From NCBI GenBank assembly GCA_022605955.1, contig JAKCOZ010000245.1, forward strand, positions 1-64,000: a stretch of 64,000 bases of DNA, in the 5' to 3' direction. Under the pieces are notes generated by a model. It ran no database searches. It worked only from the letters and a program-made list of their open reading frames with translations, and was not told the DNA's origin. Positions 1-10,037 of the stretch are shown here, one piece after another (the stretch's first letter is position 1; every line of letters begins with the position of its first letter). Origin of the DNA: Rallus limicola. Taxonomy: Eukaryota > Chordata > Aves > Gruiformes > Rallidae. Made by a program: the position numbers and the translations under genes.

Positions 1-198
1 CATGTTCCCTCTTTCCAGGCAAAGGAAAAGGCTGAGAGCCAAAGTGACAGGGTCTGCTTGTGTGTCCTGTTAGGAGGTTTCAGACAAGCTATGCCTTTCA
101 TGCCTAGCTTCTTTACTTTGGGAGTTATTGCTGGACGTTTAGCATGTTTTGAACTGCAGTCTGCTAGGGCCGAGAAAAGCACCGTAGGAGGTTCCAGG
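1..198 (+). repeat. Representative satellite monomer (198 bp)
   Basis: Reference unit used for the position numbers in this annotation. Composition by hand count: 97 G+C (49%), 41 C, 56 G, so the plus strand is G-rich. It has three CpGs: in GGACGTTT (about 136), GGCCGAG (about 170) and CACCGTAGG (183-184). It contains one CTGCAG (PstI) site inside the 8-bp palindrome ACTGCAGT, a pyrimidine-rich stretch CTTCTTTACTTT and a purine-rich stretch AAAGGAAAAGG. The main variable sites are 94 (C/G), 101-102 (TG, GT or GG) and the window from 183 to position 9 of the next unit. The rest is nearly invariant. The unit has 66 codons in its single open plus frame, and one minus frame is also open. The unit start chosen here is arbitrary. 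Confidence 0.95.
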
Positions 199-200
199 CA
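71..200 (+). repeat. Imperfect 16-bp duplication inside each monomer
   Basis: Positions 71-86 read TAGGAGGTTTCAGACA and positions 185-200 read TAGGAGGTTCCAGGCA: 14 of 16 identical, both differences being transitions. The two copies lie 114 bp apart in one direction and 84 bp in the other around the repeat. This block recurs in each monomer. It may be a remnant of an older, shorter repeat or a binding site present twice per unit. The similarity is visible; its meaning is inference. Confidence 0.7.
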
Positions 201-335
201 TGTTCCCTCTTTCCAGGCAAAGGAAAAGGCTGAGAGCCAAAGTGACAGGGTCTGCTTGTGTGTCCTGTTAGGAGGTTTCAGACAAGCTATGCCTTTCATG
301 CCTAGCTTCTTTACTTTGGGAGTTATTGCTGGACG

Positions 336-2580
336 TTAGGCATGTTTTGAACTGCAGTCTGCTAGGGCCGAGAAAAGCACTGTAGGAGGTAGCAGGTATG
401 TTCCTTCTTTCCAGGCAAAGGAAAAGGCTGAGAGCCAAAGTGACAGGGTCTGCTTGTGTGTCCTGTTAGGAGGTTTCAGACAAGCTATGCCTTTCATGCC
501 TAGCTTCTTTACTTTGGGAGTTATTGCTGGACGTTTAGCATGTTTTGAACTGCAGTCTGCTAGGGCCGAGAAAAGCACCGTAGGAGGTTCCAGGCATGTT
601 CCCTCTTTCCAGGCAAAGGAAAAGGCTGAGAGCCAAAGTGACAGGGTCTGCTTGTGTGTCCTGTTAGGAGGTTTCAGACAAGCTATGCCTTTCATGCCTA
701 GCTTCTTTACTTTGGGAGTTATTGCTGGACGTTTAGCATGTTTTGAACTGCAGTCTGCTAGGGCCGAGAAAAGCACTGTAGGAGGGAGCATGTATGTTCC
801 TTCTTTCCAGGCAAAGGAAAAGGCTGAGAGCCAAAGTGACAGGGTCTGCTTGTGTGTCCTGTTAGGAGGTTTCAGACAAGCTATGCCTTTCAGTCCTAGC
901 TTCTTTACTTTGGGAGTTATTGCTGGACGTTTAGCATGTTTTGAACTGCAGTCTGCTAGGGCCGAGAAAAGCACCGTAGGAGGTTCCAGGCATGTTCCCT
1001 CTTTCCAGGCAAAGGAAAAGGCTGAGAGCCAAAGTGACAGGGTCTGCTTGTGTGTCCTGTTATAAGGTTTCAGACAAGCTATGCCTTTCATGCCTAGCTT
1101 CTTTACTTTGGGAGTTATTGCTGGACGTTTAGCATGTTTTGAACTGCAGTCTGCTAGGGCCGAGAAAAGCACTTTAGGAGGTAGCAGGTATGTTCCTTCT
1201 TTCCAGGCAAAGGAAAAGGCTGAGAGCCAAAGTGACAGGGTCTGCTTGTGTGTCCTGTTAGGAGGTTTCAGACAAGCTATGCCTTTCATGCCTAGCTTCT
1301 TTACTTTGGGAGTTATTGCTGGACGTTTAGCATGTTTTGAACTGCAGTCTGCTAGGGCCGAGAAAAGCACCGTAGGAGGTTCCAGGCATGTTCCCTCTTT
1401 CCAGGCAAAGGAAAAGGCTGAGAGCCAAAGTGACAGGGTCTGCTTGTGTGTCCTGTTAGGAGGTTTCAGACAAGCTATGCCTTTCAGTCCTAGCTTCTTT
1501 ACTTTGGGAGTTATTGCTGGACGTTTAGCATGTTTTGAACTGCAGTCTGCTAGGGCCGAGAAAAGCACCGTAGGAGCTTCCAGGCATGTTCCCTCTTTCC
1601 AGGCAAAGGAAAAGGCTGAGAGCCAAAGTGACAGGGTCTGCTTGTGTGTCCTGTTAGGAGGTTTCAGACAAGCTATGCCTTTCATGCCTAGCTTCTTTAC
1701 TTTGGGAGTTATTGCTGGACGTTTAGCATGTTTTGAACTGCAGTCTGCTAGGGCCGAGAAAAGCACCGTAGGAGGTTCCAGGCATGTTCCCTCTTTCCAG
1801 GCAAAGGAAAAGGCTGAGAGCCAAAGTGACAGGGTCTGCTTGTGTGTCCTGTTAGGAGGTTTCAGACAAGCTATGGCTTTCATGCCTAGCTTCTTTACTT
1901 TGGGAGTTATTGCTGGACGTTTAGCATGTTTTGAACTGCAGTCTGCTAGGGCCGAGAAAAGCACCGTAGGAGGTAGCAGGTATGTTCCTTCTTTCCAGGC
2001 AAAGGAAAAGGCTGAGAGCCAAAGTGACAGGGTCTGCTTGTGTGTCCTGTTAGGAGGTTTCAGACAAGCTATGCCTTTCAGTCCTAGCTTCTTTACTTTG
2101 GGAGTTATTGCTGGACGTTTAGCATGTTTTGAACTGCAGTCTGCTAGGGCCGAGAAAAGCACCGTAGGAGGTAGCAGGTATGTTCCTTCTTTCCAGGCAA
2201 AGGAAAAGGCTGAGAGCCAAAGTGACAGGGTCTGCTTGTGTGTCCTGTTAGGAGGTTTCAGACAAGCTATGCCTTTCATGCCTAGCTTCTTTACTTTGGG
2301 AGTTATTGCTGGACGTTTAGCAAGTTTTGAACTGCAGTCTGCTAGGGCCGAGAAAAGCACCGTAGGAGCATCCAGGCATGTTCCCTCTTTCCAGGCAAAG
2401 GAAAAGGCTGAGAGCCAAAGTGACAGGGTCTGCTTGTGTGTCCTGTTAGGAGGTTTCAGACAAGCTATGCCTTTCATGCCTAGCTTCTTTACTTTGGGAG
2501 TTATTGCTGGACGTTTAGCATGTTTTGAACTGCAGTCTGCTAGGGCCGAGAAAAGCACCGTAGGAGGTTCCAGGCATGTT
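336..2580 (+). repeat. HOR segment opened by the TTAGGC variant, first copy
   Basis: The unit opens with the double substitution CGTTTAGC to CGTTAGGC at 336-341, followed 724 bp later by TTATAAGG (1060-1067, from GTTAGGAGG). A CACTTTAGG variant sits near 1171 and the rare TTCACTC variant at 2580. The same markers recur at 16176, 16900, near 17011 and at 20202. The offset is 80 monomers (15,840 bp) for the first three and 89 monomers (17,622 bp) for the last. The two segments are therefore copies, with nine extra monomers in the second or nine lost from this one. The stop codons that these markers create in the long open frame are propagated with the unit. Confidence 0.85.
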
Positions 2581-2847
2581 CACTCTTTCCAGGCAAAGGA
2601 AAAGGCTGAGAGCCAAAGTGACAGGGTCTGCTTGTGTGTCCTGTTAGGAGGTTTCAGACAAGCTATGCCTTTCATGCCTAGCTTCTTTACTTTGGGAGTT
2701 ATTGCTGGACGTTTAGCATGTTTTGAACTGCAGTCTGCTAGGGCCGAGAAAAGCACCGTAGGAGGTTCCAGGCATGTTCCCTCTTTCCAGGCAAAGGAAA
2801 AGGCTGAGAGCCAAAGTGACAGGGTCTGCTTGTGTGTCCTGTTATAA

Positions 2848-5800
2848 GGTTTCAGACAAGCTATGCCTTTCATGCCTAGCTTCTTTACTTTGGGAGTTAT
2901 TGCTGGACGTTTAGCATGTTTTGAACTGCAGTCTGCTAGGGCCGAGAAAAGCACTGTAGGAGGTAGCAGGTATGTTCCTTCTTTCCAGGCAAAGGAAAAG
3001 GCTGAGAGCCAAAGTGACAGGGTCTGCTTGTGTGTCCTGTTAGGAGGTTTCAGACAAGCTATGCCTTTCATGCCTAGCTTCTTTACTTTGGGAGTTATTG
3101 CTGGACGTTTAGCATGTTTTGAACTGCAGTCTGCTAGGGCCGAGAAAAGCACCGTAGGAGGTAGCAGGTATGTTCCTTCTTTCCAGGCAAAGGAAAAGGC
3201 TGAGAGCCAAAGTGACAGGGTCTGCTTGTGTGTCCTGTTAGGAGGTTTCAGACAAGCTATGCCTTTCAGGCCTAGCTTCTTTACTTTGGGAGTTATTGCT
3301 GGACGTTTAGCATGTTTTGAACTGCAGTCTGCTAGGGCCGAGAAAAGCACTGTAGGAGGTAGCAGGTATGTTCCTTCTTTCCAGGCAAAGGAAAAGGCTG
3401 AGAGCCAAAGTGACAGGGTCTGCTTGTGTGTCCTGTTAGGAGGTTTCAGACAAGCTATGCCTTTCATGCCTAGCTTCTTTACTTTGGGAGTTATTGCTGG
3501 ACGTTTAGCATGTTTTGAACTGCAGTCTGCTAGGGCCGAGAAAAGCACCGTAGGAGGTAGCAGGTATGTTCCTTCTTTCCAGGCAAAGGAAAAGGCTGAG
3601 AGCCAAAGTGACAGGGTCTGCTTGTGTGTCCTGTTAGGAGGTTTCAGACAAGCTATGCCTTTCAGGCCTAGCTTCTTTACTTTGGGAGTTATTGCTGGAC
3701 GTTTAGCATGTTTTGAACTGCAGTCTGCTAGGGCCGAGAAAAGCACTGTAGGAGGTAGCAGGTATGTTCCTTCTTTCCAGGCAAAGGAAAAGGCTGAGAG
3801 CCAAAGTGACAGGGTCTGCTTGTGTGTCCTGTTAGGAGGTTTCAGACAAGCTATGCCTTTCAGTCCTAGCTTCTTTACTTTGGGAGTTATTGCTGGACGT
3901 TTAGCATGTTTTGAACTGCAGTCTGCTAGGGCCGAGAAAAGCACCGTAGGAGCTTCCAGGCATGTTCCCTCTTTCCAGGCAAAGGAAAAGGCTGAGAGCC
4001 AAAGTGACAGGGTCTGCTTGTGTGTCCTGTTAGGAGGTTTCAGACAAGCTATGCCTTTCATGCCTAGCTTCTTTACTTTGGGAGTTATTGCTGGACGTTT
4101 AGCATGTTTTGAACTGCAGTCTGCTAGGGCCAAGAAAAGCACCGTAGGAGGTTCCAGGCATGTTCCCTCTTTCCAGGCAAAGGAAAAGGCTGAGAGCCAA
4201 AGTGACAGGGTCTGCTTGTGTGTCCTGTTAGGAGGTTTCAGACAAGCTATGCCTTTCAGTCCTAGCTTCTTTACTTTGGGAGTTATTGCTGGACGTTTAG
4301 CATGTTTTGAACTGCAGTCTGCTAGGGCCGAGAAAAGCACCGTAGGAGGTAGCAGGTATGTTCCTTATTTCCAGGTAAAGGAAAAGGCTGAGAGCCAAAG
4401 TGACAGGGTCTGCTTGTGTGTCCTGTTAGGAGGTTTCAGACAAGCTATGGCTTTCATGCCTAGCTTCTTTACTTTGGGAGTTATTGCTGGACGTTTAGCA
4501 TGTTTTGAACTGCAGTCTGCTAGGGCCGAGAAAAGCACCGTAGGAGGTTCCAGGCATGTTCCCTCTTTCCAGGCAAAGGAAAAGGCTGAGAGCCAAAGTG
4601 ACAGTGTCTGCTTGTGTGTCCTGTTAGGAGGTTTCAGACAAGCTATGCCTTTCATGCCTAGCTTCTTTACTTTGGGAGTTATTGCTGGACGTTTAGCATG
4701 TTTTGAACTGCAGTCTGCTAGGGCCGAGAAAAGCACCGTAGGAGGTAGCAGGTATGTTCCTTATTTCCAGGCAAAGGAAAAGGCTGAGAGCCAAAGTGAC
4801 AGGGTCTGCTTGTGTGTCCTGTTAGGAGGTTTCAGACAAGCTATGCCTTTCATGCCTAGCTTCTTTACTTTGGGAGTTATTGCTGGACGTTTAGCATGTT
4901 TTGAACTGCAGTCTGCTAGGGCCGAGAAAAGCACCGTAGGAGGTTCCAGGCATGTTCCCTCTTTCCAGGCAAAGGAAAAGGCTGAGAGCCAAAGTGACAG
5001 GGTCTGCTTGTGTGTCCTGTTAGGAGGTTTCAGACAAGCTATGCCTTTCATGCCTAGCTTCTTTACTTTGGGAGTTATTGCTGGACGTTTAGCATGTTTT
5101 GAACTGCAGTCTGCTAGGGCCGAGAAAAGCACCGTAGGAGGTTCCAGGCATGTTCCTTCTTTCCAGGCAAAGGAAAAGGCTGAGAGCCAAAGTGACAGGG
5201 TCTGCTTGTGTGTCCTGTTAGGAGGTTTCAGACAAGCTATGCCTTTCATGCCTAGCTTCTTTACTTTGGGAGTTATTGCTGGACGTTTAGCATGTTTTGA
5301 ACTGCAGTCTGCTAGGGCCGAGAAAAGCACAGTAGGAGGGAGCATGTATGTTCCTTCTTTCCAGGCAAAGGAAAAGGCTGAGTGCCAAAGTGACAGGGTC
5401 AGCTTGTGTGTCCTGTTAGGAGGTTTTAGACAAGCTATGCCTTTCATGCCTAGCTTCTTTACTTTGGGAGTTATTGCTGGACGTTTAGCATGTTTTGAAC
5501 TGCAGTCTGCTAGGGCCGAGAAAAGCACCGTAGGAGGTTCCAGGCATGTTCCCTCTTTCCAGGCAAAGGAAAAGGCTGAGAGCCAAAGTGACAGGGTCTG
5601 CTTGTGTGTCCTGTTAGGAGGTTTCAGACAAGCTATGCCTTTCAGTCCTAGCTTCTTTACTTTGGGAGTTATTGCTGGACGTTTAGCATGTTTTGAACTG
5701 CAGTCTGCTAGGGCCGAGAAAAGCACCGTAGGAGGTAGCAGGTATGTTCCTTCTTTCCAGGCAAAGGAAAAGGCTGAGAGCCAAAGTGACAGGGTCTGCT

Positions 5801-6015
5801 TGTGTGTCCTGTTAGGAGGTTTCAGACAAGCTATGGCTTTCATGCCTAGCTTCTTTACTTTGGGAGTTATTGCTGGACGTTTAGCATGTTTTGAACTGCA
5901 GTCTGCTAGGGCCGAGAAAAGCACTGTAGGAGGTTCCAGGCATGTTCCCTCTTTCCAGGCAAAGGAAAAGGCTGAGAGCCAAAGTGACAGGGTCTGCTTG
6001 TGTGTCCTGTTATAA
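2848..6015 (+). repeat. 16-monomer segment between TTATAAGG markers
   Basis: This stretch is bounded by TTATAAGG at 2842 and 6010, exactly 16 monomers apart. It begins with a run of monomers of the T-type haplotype (GGTAGCAGGTATG), includes the TTATTTCC variant at about 4366 and 4762, and one monomer near 5334-5430 carrying the compound haplotype GGGAGCATG, GTCAGC and GGTTTTAGACA. The following 6016-7463 stretch opens with the same monomer order, so the two are related HOR units of different length. Nothing other than satellite is present. Confidence 0.8.
3061..3852 (+). repeat. Local tandem duplication of a dimer (2 x 396 bp)
   Basis: Two consecutive dimers, 3061-3456 and 3457-3852, have the same order. 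Each has a monomer with TTCATGCC and CACCGTAGG followed by one with TTCAGGCC and CACTGTAGG. The related unit starting at 6016 has this dimer only once. This is the smallest HOR-scale duplication I could resolve in the left domain. Confidence 0.75.
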
Positions 6016-7463
6016 GGTTTCAGACAAGCTATGCCTTTCATGCCTAGCTTCTTTACTTTGGGAGTTATTGCTGGACGTTTAGCATGTTTTGAACTGCAGT
6101 CTGCTAGGGCCGAGAAAAGCACTGTAGGAGGTAGCAGGTATGTTCCTTCTTTCCAGGCAAAGGAAAAGGCTGAGAGCCAAAGTGACAGGGTCTGCTTGTG
6201 TGTCCTGTTAGGAGGTTTCAGACAAGCTATGCCTTTCATGCCTAGCTTCTTTACTTTGGGAGTTATTGCTGGACGTTTAGCATGTTTTGAACTGCAGTCT
6301 GCTAGGGCCGAGAAAAGCACCGTAGGAGGTAGCAGGTATGTTCCTTCTTTCCAGGCAAAGGAAAAGGCTGAGAGCCAAAGTGACAGGGTCTGCTTGTGTG
6401 TCCTGTTAGGAGGTTTCAGACAAGCTATGCCTTTCAGGCCTAGCTTCTTTACTTTGGGAGTTATTGCTGGACGTTTAGCATGTTTTGAACTGCAGTCTGC
6501 TAGGGCCGAGAAAAGCACTGTAGGAGGTAGCAGGTATGTTCCTTCTTTCCAGGCAAAGGAAAAGGCTGAGAGCCAAAGTGACAGGGTCTGCTTGTGTGTC
6601 CTGTTAGGAGGTTTCAGACAAGCTATGCCTTTCAGTCCTAGCTTCTTTACTTTGGGAGTTTTTGCTGGACGTTTAGCATGTTTTGAACTGCAGTCTGCTA
6701 GGGCCGAGAAAAGCACCGTAGGAGCTTCCAGGAATGTTCCCTCTTTCCAGACAAAGGAAAAGGCTGAGAGCCAAAGTGACAGGGTCTGCTTGTGTGTCCT
6801 GTTAGGAGGTTTCAGACAAGCTATGCCTTTCATGCCTAGCTTCTTTACTTTGGGAGTTATTGCTGGACGTTTAGCGTGTTTTGAACTGCAGTCTGCTAGG
6901 GCCGAGAAAAGCACCGTAGGAGGTTCCAGGCATGTTCCCTCTTTCCAGGCAAAGGAAAAGGCTGAGAGCCAAAGTGACAGGGTCTGCTTGTGTGTCCTGT
7001 TAGGAGGTTTCAGACAAGCTATGCCTTTCATGCCTAGCTTCTTTACTTTGGGAGTTATTGCTGGACGTTTAGCATGTTTTGAACTGCAGTCTGCTAGGGC
7101 CGAGAAAAGCACCGTAGGAGGTAGCAGGTATGTTCCTTATTTCCAGGCAAAGGAAAAGGCTGAGAGCCAAAGTGACAGGGTCTGCTTGTGTGTCCTGTTA
7201 GGAGGTTTCAGACAAGCTATGCCTTTCATGCCTAGCTTCTTTACTTTGGGAGTTATTGCTGGACGTTTAGCATGTTTTGAACTGCAGTCTGCTAGGGCCG
7301 AGAAAAGCACCGTAGGAGGTTCCAGGCATGTTCCCTCTTTCCAGGCAAAGGAAAAGGCTGAGAGCCAAAGTGACAGGGTCTGCTTGTGTGTCCTGTTAGG
7401 AGGTTTCAGACAAGCTATGCCTTTCATGCCTAGCTTCTTTACTTTGGGAGTTATTGCTGGACG
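6016..7463 (+). repeat. HOR tail between TTATAAGG and TTAGGC, copy 1
   Basis: This stretch shares a full set of private variants with 8590-10037, each exactly 2574 bp (13 monomers) further on: GGAGTTTTTGC near 6660, CCAGGAATG near 6731, CCAGACAAAG near 6770, TTTAGCGTG near 6874, CTTATTTCC near 7137 and TTAGGC at 7464. The two 1448-bp blocks appear identical at the protein-translation level in their shared open frame, which points to a recent duplication. Confidence 0.88.
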
Positions 7464-10037
7464 TTAGGCATGTTTTGAACTGCAGTCTGCTAGGGCCGAG
7501 AAAAGCACTGTAGGAGGTAGCAGGTATGTTCCTTCTTTCCAGGCAAAGGAAAAGGCTGAGAGCCAAAGTGACAGGGTCTGCTTGTGTGTCCTGTTAGGAG
7601 GTTTCAGACAAGCTATGCCTTTCATGCCTAGCTTCTTTACTTTGGGAGTTATTGCTGGACGTTTAGCATGTTTTGAACTGCAGTCTGCTAGGGCCGAGAA
7701 AAGCACCGTAGGAGGTTCCAGGCATGTTCCCTCTTTCCAGGCAAAGGAAAAGGCTGAGAGCCAAAGTGACAGGGTCTGCTTGTGTGTCCTGTTAGGAGGT
7801 TTCAGACAAGCTATGCCTTTCATGCCTAGCTTCTTTACTTTGGGAGTTATTGCTGGACGTTTAGCATGTTTTGAACTGCAGTCTGCTAGGGCCGAGAAAA
7901 GCACTGTAGGAGGGAGCATGTATGTTCCTTCTTTCCAGGCAAAGGAAAAGGCTGAGAGCCAAAGTGACAGGGTCTGCTTGTGTGTCCTGTTAGGAGGTTT
8001 CAGACAAGCTATGCCTTTCAGTCCTAGCTTCTTTACTTTGGGAGTTATTGCTGGACGTTTAGCATGTTTTGAACTGCAGTCTGCTAGGGCCGAGAAAAGC
8101 ACCGTAGGAGGTTCCAGGCATGTTCCCTCTTTCCAGGCAAAGGAAAAGGCTGAGAGCCAAAGTGACAGGGTCTGCTTGTGTGTCCTGTTATAAGGTTTCA
8201 GACAAGCTATGCCTTTCATGCCTAGCTTCTTTACTTTGGGAGTTATTGCTGGACGTTTAGCATGTTTTGAACTGCAGTCTGCTAGGGCCGAGAAAAGCAC
8301 TGTAGGAGGTAGCAGGTATGTTCCTTCTTTCCAGGCAAAGGAAAAGGCTGAGAGCCAAAGTGACAGGGTCTGCTTGTGTGTCCTGTTAGGAGGTTTCAGA
8401 CAAGCTATGGCTTTCATGCCTAGCTTCTTTACTTTGGGAGTTATTGCTGGACGTTTAGCATGTTTTGAACTGCAGTCTGCTAGGGCCGAGAAAAGCACCG
8501 TAGGAGGTTCCAGGCATGTTCCCTCTTTCCAGGCAAAGGAAAAGGCTGAGAGCCAAAGTGACAGGGTCTGCTTGTGTGTCCTGTTATAAGGTTTCAGACA
8601 AGCTATGCCTTTCATGCCTAGCTTCTTTACTTTGGGAGTTATTGCTGGACGTTTAGCATGTTTTGAACTGCAGTCTGCTAGGGCCGAGAAAAGCACTGTA
8701 GGAGGTAGCAGGTATGTTCCTTCTTTCCAGGCAAAGGAAAAGGCTGAGAGCCAAAGTGACAGGGTCTGCTTGTGTGTCCTGTTAGGAGGTTTCAGACAAG
8801 CTATGCCTTTCATGCCTAGCTTCTTTACTTTGGGAGTTATTGCTGGACGTTTAGCATGTTTTGAACTGCAGTCTGCTAGGGCCGAGAAAAGCACCGTAGG
8901 AGGTAGCAGGTATGTTCCTTCTTTCCAGGCAAAGGAAAAGGCTGAGAGCCAAAGTGACAGGGTCTGCTTGTGTGTCCTGTTAGGAGGTTTCAGACAAGCT
9001 ATGCCTTTCAGGCCTAGCTTCTTTACTTTGGGAGTTATTGCTGGACGTTTAGCATGTTTTGAACTGCAGTCTGCTAGGGCCGAGAAAAGCACTGTAGGAG
9101 GTAGCAGGTATGTTCCTTCTTTCCAGGCAAAGGAAAAGGCTGAGAGCCAAAGTGACAGGGTCTGCTTGTGTGTCCTGTTAGGAGGTTTCAGACAAGCTAT
9201 GCCTTTCAGTCCTAGCTTCTTTACTTTGGGAGTTTTTGCTGGACGTTTAGCATGTTTTGAACTGCAGTCTGCTAGGGCCGAGAAAAGCACCGTAGGAGCT
9301 TCCAGGAATGTTCCCTCTTTCCAGACAAAGGAAAAGGCTGAGAGCCAAAGTGACAGGGTCTGCTTGTGTGTCCTGTTAGGAGGTTTCAGACAAGCTATGC
9401 CTTTCATGCCTAGCTTCTTTACTTTGGGAGTTATTGCTGGACGTTTAGCGTGTTTTGAACTGCAGTCTGCTAGGGCCGAGAAAAGCACCGTAGGAGGTTC
9501 CAGGCATGTTCCCTCTTTCCAGGCAAAGGAAAAGGCTGAGAGCCAAAGTGACAGGGTCTGCTTGTGTGTCCTGTTAGGAGGTTTCAGACAAGCTATGCCT
9601 TTCATGCCTAGCTTCTTTACTTTGGGAGTTATTGCTGGACGTTTAGCATGTTTTGAACTGCAGTCTGCTAGGGCCGAGAAAAGCACCGTAGGAGGTAGCA
9701 GGTATGTTCCTTATTTCCAGGCAAAGGAAAAGGCTGAGAGCCAAAGTGACAGGGTCTGCTTGTGTGTCCTGTTAGGAGGTTTCAGACAAGCTATGCCTTT
9801 CATGCCTAGCTTCTTTACTTTGGGAGTTATTGCTGGACGTTTAGCATGTTTTGAACTGCAGTCTGCTAGGGCCGAGAAAAGCACCGTAGGAGGTTCCAGG
9901 CATGTTCCCTCTTTCCAGGCAAAGGAAAAGGCTGAGAGCCAAAGTGACAGGGTCTGCTTGTGTGTCCTGTTAGGAGGTTTCAGACAAGCTATGCCTTTCA
10001 TGCCTAGCTTCTTTACTTTGGGAGTTATTGCTGGACG
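7464..10037 (+). repeat. 13-monomer higher-order repeat, type 1
   Basis: This 2574-bp unit runs from TTAGGC at 7464 to the next TTAGGC at 10038. TTATAAGG occurs at 8188 and again at 8584, two monomers apart. Its last 1448 bp copy the preceding 6016-7463 block. Its first 730 bp match the openings of the units at 336, 10038, 12612 and 16176. Its middle and tail variants (GAGTTTTTGC, CCAGGAATG) are absent from the next two units. It is therefore a 13-mer by length, but of a different internal type from 10038-12611. Confidence 0.88.

Noticed and set aside
190..200. RNA polymerase III B-box-like GGTTCCAGGC, suggesting a tRNA-derived or SINE origin
   Set aside because: It has one mismatch to the GGTTCRANNC core and no convincing A box at a suitable distance upstream; no SINE tail or tRNA fold is visible.
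336..341. TTAGGC as a telomere repeat remnant
   Set aside because: It occurs once per affected monomer as a double substitution of TTTAGC, not as a tandem hexamer run.
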